From an uncultured Eubacteriales bacterium (GTDB lineage: Bacteria > Bacillota > Clostridia > Oscillospirales > CAG-272): DNA of 64,000 nt. Shown here piece after piece: positions 57,853-64,000 of the stretch (its first letter is position 1; each line of letters begins with the position of its first letter). The notes under the pieces are model-generated. The model saw nothing but the letters and a program-made list of their open reading frames with translations. It was not told the DNA's origin and ran no database searches. The stretch covers positions 16,001 through 80,000 of the forward strand of contig CAKSQF010000012.1 in NCBI GenBank assembly GCA_934486825.1, read 5' to 3'. The position numbers and the translations under genes are program-made.

Positions 57853-60800
57853 ATGAAATCCGAAAATTATTATATCGGTCTTGACATCGGCACCGACTCT
57901 GTCGGATACGCCGTAACGGACACCTCCCCGCAGTACGGTCTGATGAAATTCAACGGCGAGCCGATGTGGGGCGTGACTCTCTTTGATACTGCCGACCTTT
58001 GCAAAAGCAGACGCGTCCACAGAACCGAGCGGAGAAGAATCGACAGAAGACAGCAAAGGATCACCCTCCTTCGTGAGCTTTTTGCCGGACCTATCTCGCA
58101 GGTCGATGCCGGATTTTACAATCGCATAACCGAAAGCGCACTGCTCCGCACCGATGCGGGTGAGCCGTTCTGCCTTTTCAACGACCCCTCTTATACCGAT
58201 GCCGATTATCACAAAGAGTACCCGACAATTCACCATCTGATTGTCGAACTTATGGAAAGCAATTTCCCGCATGATGTCCGACTTGTTTACATCGCCTGTG
58301 CATGGCTGATTGCACACCGCGGTCACTTTCTCAGCGACATTTCGATTGAAAATGTCAACGGAATAAGCAGTATAAAGTCTTTGTACGACAAACTTATAGA
58401 CTATTTACTTATAGACTATTTAAATGAAGAGACTGACGAAATCCGCATACCGCGGACGCCTGATGACGACAAAATCGGAGATTTCGAAGAAATACTAAAG
58501 AAAAAGGGAATCAACCGCAAGCTTGAAGGCTTGCAGAATCTCTTAAACGGCGGCAAAAAGTTCGACAGCAACCCATCCGAAAGCTTTCCGTTCAGTCCGG
58601 AAGGAATCATGAAGCTTCTCTGCGGCGGCTCCTATCCGCCTGCCAAGCTGTTCAAAGAAGGCAAAGAAAAATACGCCGACCTCGGCAATCTCTGTCTTGA
58701 CACCGACGAAGAGACCTTTGCGGAATCGCTGGCGGCGCTCGGGGACGACGGCGAGCTTATCCGCCGTCTCAAAGAGATCTTTGACCGGGCAGTTCTTGCC
58801 GATCTGCTGAACGGCTGCGAATACATTTCTCCGGCAAAGGTCAAAACATACGAACAGCACAGGAAAGACCTTGACTATATCAGGCATTTTGTCTCGGACA
58901 ATTATCCCAAAGACGTTTACAGGCGGCTTTTCCGCAGATATGAAAAAGACAACTATGTGGCTTACAGCGGAAACACAAAAAACTGCCCGAACACCGAAAA
59001 ATACGAAAAATGCCACAGCAGGGGGGACTTCTGCAAGCATCTGATGAAGGTACTTGAACTTGACAAGGACGAACAAAAGCGAAGCATGATCGACCCGGAA
59101 GTGCTTGAGCGGATAGAAAACGGGACTTTTATGCCGAAGCAGGTGAGCAGTGAAAACAGCGTAATTCCCTGCCGGCTCTATTACGTCGAACTTCGGAAGA
59201 TACTCGAAAACGCCTCCGCATATCTTCCGTTTCTGAACGAAAAAGACGCGGACGGCTATGTCACAAAGGAAAAGATACTGTCGATCATGCGTTTTCGTAT
59301 TCCCTACTATGTCGGACCGCTGAACAGAAACGGCAGTGAACATGCATGGATCGAGCGCAAGGCTGACGGCAGAATTTATCCGTGGAACTTTGACGAAAAG
59401 GTCGATACGGCTTCCTCGGAAGAAGCGTTTATAAAACGCATGACAAACAAATGCACATATCTCGCCGGCGAGGATGTTCTGCCGAAAAATTCCCTGCTCT
59501 GCAAAAGCTTTGAGGTACTGAACGAGATCAACTGTCTGAAAATAAACGGCGTTCCCATCGGAGTTGCCGAAAAGCAGATGATTTTTGATGACCTTTTCAT
59601 GAACTATAAAAAGGTCACACCAAAGAAAATCAGCGATTATCTCGTACAGAACAACCTTTGCTCAAAAGAGGATGCCGAAACTCTTTCGGGAATCGACACG
59701 GAGATAAAATCGTCGCTCACGTCCCGGATTTCCTTCAACAATCTGATCACGTCGGGCGTTCTGTCCGAGGCGGATGTCGAAAAAATCATACTGAGAAGGA
59801 CATACGCGCAGGACAAAAACAGATTCCGGAAATGGCTCGGCAAAAACTATCCGGGACTTGGCGAAAAAGACTCGGACTACATCTGCAAACTGTCCTTTAA
59901 AGATTTCGGCAGACTTTCCAAGGCTCTTTTAAACGGCATTACCGGGCAGAAGATCGACAGCAAAACGGGCAAAGTCTGCGGCGACGAAAAAACCGTAATC
60001 CGATTCATGTGGGAATCGAATGTAACCCTTTCCGAGCTGCTCCTGTCGGACAGATACACCTTTGCGGAGCAGATCAGAAAGCGTAACACCGACTATTATT
60101 CGGAGCATCCGAAAACGTTGGACGAGCGTCTTGACGAAATGTACATTTCGAATGCGGTCAAGCGTCCGATCATACGCACGCTTGACGTGGTAAGCGACAT
60201 CGTAAAGGCGACGGGACACGCCCCCGAAAAGATATTTATCGAAATGGCGCGGGGCGGACAGACCGAAAAGAAACGGACGACTCCGAGAAAACAGCAGCTT
60301 CTCGATCTGTACAAGAAGATAGAGGACGAAGAACTGTCCGAATTAGTCAAAGAGCTTAAAATAAAGCTCGAAGGCGAAAGCGAAAACCGTCTGCAAAGCG
60401 ACAAACTCTTTCTCTTTTACACACAGCTCGGCAGATGCATATATTCGGGCGAGGAGATTAACCTCCGGTCACTGATGGACGAAAACAGCATCTACGACAT
60501 AGATCACATTTATCCGCAGTCGAAGGTCAAGGATGACAGCATCCTTAACAACAGAGTGCTGTCCCTCAAAACAATTAACGGAACAGAAAAAGGGGATAAA
60601 TACCCGATTGATGCGGCAATCCGATCGAAAATGCACGGTTTCTGGAAGAAACTGAAGGAAAACGGGCTGATCGGCGAGGAAAAGTACAGGCGTCTGACGC
60701 GCAGCACCGGATTTTCGGACGAGGAAAAGTGGGATTTTATAAACCGTCAGCTTGTCGAAACAAGACAATCGACAAAAGCGGTCGCCTCACTGCTTTCCGA

Positions 60801-61995
60801 AAAATATCCCGACTCCGAAATAGTCTGCGTCAAAGCGGGACTTGTCTCCGATTTCAGACAAGAATTCAACTTGCCGAAATCAAGAGCGCTGAACGATCTG
60901 CATCACGCAAAGGACGCTTATCTGAATATCGTGTGCGGAAATGTATATCACGAACACTTTACAAAGCAGTGGTTTCTGAAACACGTTGATGATTACACGG
61001 TCAAGACAAAGGCACTGTTCGGAGACGATATCACCGTCGGAAGCAAAACGATATGGGGAGGCGGGCGGTCGATCGAAGCAGTCAAAAAAAACATGCGGAA
61101 AAACAACTGCCACATGACCTTCTATCCGATAAAGAAGAAGCACGGACAAAACGGCGGATTTTTTGACCAGAATCCGCTGCCTGCCGATAAAAATTTATTC
61201 CCGAGGAAGAAGGGGCTGTCACCCGAAAAATACGGTGGCTACAACAGTCTCACGACCGCATTTTCGGTCATCGTGCGCTACACCCTCGGAAAGAAGGATG
61301 TGACCGAATTTGTTCCCGTTACCCTGTTGTGTGCCGAAAAATTCATGTCCGACCGCGATTATGCGCTGAACGGATACATAAAAGAGTATTTTGACAAAAA
61401 ATTTGAAGAAAAAGACGTAAAAGAGACAGACATAAGACTGCTGTTCAACGGACGTCCGATAAAGATCGGCACCGAACTTGTCCTTGACGGACTCAGCGTG
61501 CTTTTCGGAGGTCAGGGTAAATCGGACGGTATAATCGGGGTAAAAGTATTCAGTCCTCTTATCCTGCCGGAAAATGATGCCGCATACGTGAAAGCGGTCG
61601 AATCTTTTGTTCGCAAGACAGACAAGAACCACGACATCGGCTACTCGCAGGAGGAAACGGTGTCCGCCGAGAAAAACCTCGGGCTCTTCGATCTGCTTGT
61701 CGAAAAATACGGCAAAAAGCCGTATTCCATGCGACCCGAGAGCGGACTCAAAAAGCTGACAGACGGCAGAGACACGTTTGCCCGACTCGACGTGAAGGAG
61801 CAGTGCAGAACGCTTATGAACATCCTTTCGCATTTCAACCGAACTGCTTTGGCTGATACCAATCTCAAACTCGGGCGCAACTGTCGGCTCAATGCAAATA
61901 TAAACAATTGGAAATACTCGGACGTCAGAATAATTGACCGCTCCCCCTCCGGACTTTGGAAGCGGGAATCGGTCAATCTCAAAAAGCTGTCATGA
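57853..61995 (+). CDS. cas9: CRISPR-associated endonuclease Cas9, type II-A
   Basis: A 1380-residue RNA-guided DNA nuclease. RuvC-I holds Asp11 in YIGLDIGTDSVG; the Arg-rich bridge helix follows near residue 55-75 (RRVHRTERRRIDRRQQR). RuvC-II has Glu797 in IFIEMARG, the HNH domain has His885 in YDIDHIYPQS with later Asn residues in LNNRVL, and RuvC-III has His1018 and Asp1021 in LHHAKDAY. All catalytic residues are present. The C-terminal PAM-interacting region (about 1050-1380) ends in WKRESVNLKKLS. AAAAGGA is 13 bases before the ATG. Its stop overlaps cas1. The II-A assignment rests on csn2. Confidence 0.98.
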   Translation: MKSENYYIGLDIGTDSVGYAVTDTSPQYGLMKFNGEPMWGVTLFDTADLCKSRRVHRTERRRIDRRQQRITLLRELFAGPISQVDAGFYNRITESALLRTDAGEPFCLFNDPSYTDADYHKEYPTIHHLIVELMESNFPHDVRLVYIACAWLIAHRGHFLSDISIENVNGISSIKSLYDKLIDYLLIDYLNEETDEIRIPRTPDDDKIGDFEEILKKKGINRKLEGLQNLLNGGKKFDSNPSESFPFSPEGIMKLLCGGSYPPAKLFKEGKEKYADLGNLCLDTDEETFAESLAALGDDGELIRRLKEIFDRAVLADLLNGCEYISPAKVKTYEQHRKDLDYIRHFVSDNYPKDVYRRLFRRYEKDNYVAYSGNTKNCPNTEKYEKCHSRGDFCKHLMKVLELDKDEQKRSMIDPEVLERIENGTFMPKQVSSENSVIPCRLYYVELRKILENASAYLPFLNEKDADGYVTKEKILSIMRFRIPYYVGPLNRNGSEHAWIERKADGRIYPWNFDEKVDTASSEEAFIKRMTNKCTYLAGEDVLPKNSLLCKSFEVLNEINCLKINGVPIGVAEKQMIFDDLFMNYKKVTPKKISDYLVQNNLCSKEDAETLSGIDTEIKSSLTSRISFNNLITSGVLSEADVEKIILRRTYAQDKNRFRKWLGKNYPGLGEKDSDYICKLSFKDFGRLSKALLNGITGQKIDSKTGKVCGDEKTVIRFMWESNVTLSELLLSDRYTFAEQIRKRNTDYYSEHPKTLDERLDEMYISNAVKRPIIRTLDVVSDIVKATGHAPEKIFIEMARGGQTEKKRTTPRKQQLLDLYKKIEDEELSELVKELKIKLEGESENRLQSDKLFLFYTQLGRCIYSGEEINLRSLMDENSIYDIDHIYPQSKVKDDSILNNRVLSLKTINGTEKGDKYPIDAAIRSKMHGFWKKLKENGLIGEEKYRRLTRSTGFSDEEKWDFINRQLVETRQSTKAVASLLSEKYPDSEIVCVKAGLVSDFRQEFNLPKSRALNDLHHAKDAYLNIVCGNVYHEHFTKQWFLKHVDDYTVKTKALFGDDITVGSKTIWGGGRSIEAVKKNMRKNNCHMTFYPIKKKHGQNGGFFDQNPLPADKNLFPRKKGLSPEKYGGYNSLTTAFSVIVRYTLGKKDVTEFVPVTLLCAEKFMSDRDYALNGYIKEYFDKKFEEKDVKETDIRLLFNGRPIKIGTELVLDGLSVLFGGQGKSDGIIGVKVFSPLILPENDAAYVKAVESFVRKTDKNHDIGYSQEETVSAEKNLGLFDLLVEKYGKKPYSMRPESGLKKLTDGRDTFARLDVKEQCRTLMNILSHFNRTALADTNLKLGRNCRLNANINNWKYSDVRIIDRSPSGLWKRESVNLKKLS

Positions 61996-62864
61996 GCTGG
62001 CGCACAGTCATAATATCCACGCGGTGCAAGCTCGACCTCAAAATGGGCTACATGGTGGTGCGCGGTGAGGAGACCAGACGGATATATCTCGACGAGATCG
62101 CAATGCTGATGATAGAAAATCCCGCGGTCTCGCTCACCGGCTGTCTGCTGGAAGCACTTATCGAAAAAAAGGTAAGGGTGATATTCTGCAACGGAAAGCG
62201 CTCACCCATGGCAGAGCTTGCGCCCTACTACGGTTCGTACGACTGCTCGCGTAAGATCAGAGTTCAGCAGGAATGGAACGACGACATCAGGGGAGCGGTC
62301 TGGACAGACATAATCTCCGAGAAGATCAAAAATCAATGTCTCTTCCTTTCGGAGCTCGGAAAAGAGCGTGAGACCTCGCTTCTGAAAACGTACATCGGAC
62401 AGGTGGAGCTTTACGACGCGACAAACCGGGAGGGTCATGCGGCAAAAGTATACTTCAACGCCCTGTTCGGCACCGATTTCACCAGAACCGAGGACAATGT
62501 CACAAACGCCGCACTGAATTACGGCTACACGATCATCCTTTCTGCTTTCAACAGAGAGATCACCTCCTGCGGATATCTTACCCAGCTCGGACTATGTCAC
62601 TGCAACCTGTTCAACTACTACAATCTGAGCTGTGATCTGATGGAGCCTTTCCGTACACTTGTTGACAGAAAGGTATTTGACGGCAAATATACCGTCTTTT
62701 CAGCCGCCGAGAAGCACGCGCTCTGGGGTATTCTGAACGAAACCGTCTATATCGCCGATTCGCAGCAAACGGTTCTGAACGGGATCAGAATATATACACG
62801 AAGCATTTTCGACGCGCTGAACGAGGGCGACACCTCGCTCATAAGGTTTTACAGAAGAATATGA
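61992..62864 (+). CDS. cas1: CRISPR adaptation nuclease/integrase Cas1
   Basis: A 290-residue integrase that with Cas2 inserts new spacers. The catalytic site is Glu in ATNREGHAAKVYF near residue 147, His in QLGLCHCNLFN and Glu in CDLMEPFRTLVD. The ATG at 61992 overlaps the cas9 stop (ATGA); the longer frame starting within cas9 has no support. The length is usual for type II Cas1. Confidence 0.96.
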   Translation: MSWRTVIISTRCKLDLKMGYMVVRGEETRRIYLDEIAMLMIENPAVSLTGCLLEALIEKKVRVIFCNGKRSPMAELAPYYGSYDCSRKIRVQQEWNDDIRGAVWTDIISEKIKNQCLFLSELGKERETSLLKTYIGQVELYDATNREGHAAKVYFNALFGTDFTRTEDNVTNAALNYGYTIILSAFNREITSCGYLTQLGLCHCNLFNYYNLSCDLMEPFRTLVDRKVFDGKYTVFSAAEKHALWGILNETVYIADSQQTVLNGIRIYTRSIFDALNEGDTSLIRFYRRI

Positions 62865-63181
62865 GTTATCGTTTTATGAGAGTGTTAGTATTTTTTGACC
62901 TGCCGACAAACACAACTGCGGACAGGAAAAGTTACAGACAGTTCCGCGGACTGCTGATAAAAAACGGTTTTATAATGCTTCAGGAGTCGGTTTATACAAG
63001 GATGCTCATTACTCCGACAGCCGAGCGCGCGGTCGTGAACCTGATCCGCAAAAACAGACCTCCCGAAGGAATGGTACAGGTTCTTACGGTTACCGAAAAG
63101 CAATTCGGGAAAATGGAGTACATAACCGGAGAATTTCACACAGACATCATCGACAGCGACGAAAGGCTGGTGATTCTATGA
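62861..63181 (+). CDS. cas2: CRISPR adaptation protein Cas2
   Basis: A 106-residue ferredoxin-fold protein that forms the core of the Cas1-Cas2 integrase complex. The opening MRVLVFFDLPTNT (after MSYRF) carries the conserved Asp of the first strand, and the body has YRQFRGLLIKNGF and MLQESVYTR. It overlaps both neighbours by 4 bases. Confidence 0.96.
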   Translation: MSYRFMRVLVFFDLPTNTTADRKSYRQFRGLLIKNGFIMLQESVYTRMLITPTAERAVVNLIRKNRPPEGMVQVLTVTEKQFGKMEYITGEFHTDIIDSDERLVIL

Positions 63182-63843
63182 AGTTTTGTTTTCCGGAGAT
63201 AAGCGGGGTCTTTGATACCGACACCGGGTTTGTAAACACGCTTGTAATCGAGAATCAGAAGCTGTTTTACAGACTGATCTCGGATATTGCGTCACAGCTT
63301 GACGGCTGTGACGGAAACGCGGTAGTGTCGGATCGGGATAAGATTCTCGGTTTTTCAAAAAATGTCGAACTGCTTACGACATTTGTGCCGTTTGAGCTTA
63401 ACAAAAAGGCTCTGATCGGCAAAATCGCCTCTGCCCTTGAGAAAGAGGCGGTAAATCCGGACAATTATATGAACACCATGCAGATGATGGCTGATATTGA
63501 AAAATATCTTGATCTGCTTGCCTCCGGATTTGATTGCGATCTGTCATTTACAAAAGTATCTCCGTCCTCGATCATCAGAGCGGCAGGACCCGAGATTGCC
63601 GACAATTATGACAGCATCGCCGAAAAGGTGATCGATTATATGGAGCTGATCCGCGAATTCGACTGCAAAAAACTGTTTATAACAGTCAACATGCGAAGCT
63701 ATGCGGACGATTCCGAGATCGAACCGTTCATGAAAACGGTAATCGATCATGAATACGATCTCATAATGATAGAAAACACCGGATACCGTCGTCTGCCCCT
63801 TGAAAAACGGGTAACGGTTGACGCCGATCTGTGTGAATTCTGA
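63178..63843 (+). CDS. csn2: CRISPR adaptation protein Csn2, type II-A
   Basis: A 221-residue protein with a P-loop-like fold lacking nucleotide motifs. Csn2 forms a ring around DNA ends and is needed for spacer uptake in type II-A systems. The position after cas2, the length near 220, and blocks such as KVIDYMELIREFDCKKLF and EYDLIMIENTG support the call. Its start overlaps the cas2 stop. Its presence sets the subtype as II-A. Confidence 0.9.
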   Translation: MKFCFPEISGVFDTDTGFVNTLVIENQKLFYRLISDIASQLDGCDGNAVVSDRDKILGFSKNVELLTTFVPFELNKKALIGKIASALEKEAVNPDNYMNTMQMMADIEKYLDLLASGFDCDLSFTKVSPSSIIRAAGPEIADNYDSIAEKVIDYMELIREFDCKKLFITVNMRSYADDSEIEPFMKTVIDHEYDLIMIENTGYRRLPLEKRVTVDADLCEF

Positions 63844-63926
63844 TAAAGACAGCAGGTTTGAGTCTCCTTTGCGCTCAAAGCCCCGCGGATTATAGTGCCG
63901 TTTTTCGCATTTTGATGCGAATTTGA
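63844..63926 (+). promoter_or_regulatory. CRISPR leader
   Basis: A gene-free 83-base stretch between csn2 and the first repeat. TATAGT at 63891-63896, with a weak TTTGCG 17 bases upstream, could start the pre-crRNA near 63903. A hairpin, TTCGCAT/ATGCGAA (63904-63922), lies directly before the repeat. Confidence 0.6.
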
Positions 63927-64000
63927 GTTTGAGAGTAGTGTAAATTTATAGGGGACTTAAACGTGAAAAACTGTTCATCAAGTTGCGCCATAGTTTGAGA
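63927..64000 (+). CRISPR. Start of a type II CRISPR array (one repeat, one spacer, then a cut repeat)
   Basis: A 36-base repeat at 63927-63962 begins GTTTGAGAGTAGTG and ends GGGGACTTAAAC. A 30-base spacer occupies 63963-63992 and a second repeat begins GTTTGAGA at 63993, cut by the window edge. The repeat is complementary to the tracrRNA antirepeat at 57790-57812. The 5' GTTTGAGA end fits type II-A repeats. Confidence 0.92.

Overview
The window reads as the chromosome of a Gram-positive anaerobe of class Clostridia (Bacillota), most likely an uncultured gut commensal. The basis is gene content and signals rather than a marker gene: strong GGAGG-type ribosome sites, nearly every promoter in the form TTGACA-N17-TA(T/A)AAT, lipobox lipoproteins with Thr-rich linkers, an ECF vitamin transporter, a sortase-type tail, a type II-A CRISPR system and many intracellular glycoside hydrolases. 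Genes are densely packed, often with ATGA overlaps, and moderately GC-rich.

Layout. 1-5.7 kb: end of a phosphate-uptake operon (pstS end, pstC, pstA, pstB, phoU, then a PhoB/PhoR-type two-component pair). 5.9-17.6 kb: GH42 beta-galactosidase, an EF-G-like GTPase, two tandem paralogous GH2 enzymes, an unrecognised 739-aa barrel-like protein and a BrnQ amino-acid carrier. 17.7-19.9 kb: a peroxiredoxin and a reductase with rearranged AhpF-type domains. 20.0-29.2 kb: tRNA-Lys, an acetyltransferase gene remnant, then a glycan-use cluster (GH78, GH2, AraC regulator, GH2 beta-mannosidase). 29.6-34.4 kb: proS, a lipoprotein, pepP and a small phosphodiesterase. 34.4-41.4 kb, minus strand: a cobalamin-riboswitch operon with an ECF transporter, a transcobalamin-like two-domain surface protein, a VPKTG wall-anchored protein and an AlkD-type protein. 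41.5-43.7 kb: GH43. 43.9-47.1 kb: three tandem genes for related exported proteins of unknown function. 47.2-50.5 kb: a dehydrogenase, Hsp33, a five-tRNA operon and a DUF2500 protein. 50.7-53.5 kb: a DeoR / phosphodiesterase / organophosphate-type MFS operon. 53.7-57.5 kb: small accessory genes, a frameshifted membrane gene, a candidate structured RNA bounded by a 17-bp inverted repeat, and phage-type regulators. 57.6-64 kb: tracrRNA (minus strand), cas9, cas1, cas2, csn2, a leader and the first repeat-spacer unit of an array that runs off the window.

How the parts fit. The carbohydrate genes suggest growth on plant or host glycans using enzymes without signal peptides, so transporters outside this window must import the oligosaccharides. 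The B12 operon suggests surface capture of cobalamin followed by ECF uptake, repressed when B12 is plentiful. The CRISPR locus looks complete and functional: catalytic residues are present, the four cas genes are translationally coupled, and the tracrRNA antirepeat matches the array repeat. The tracrRNA promoter abuts the cas9 start codon and the cas9 leader is antisense to the tracrRNA. The strongest candidates for something new are the 54.9-kb structured RNA, the transcobalamin-like B12 locus, the cas9/tracrRNA overlap and the exported repeat family at 44-47 kb.
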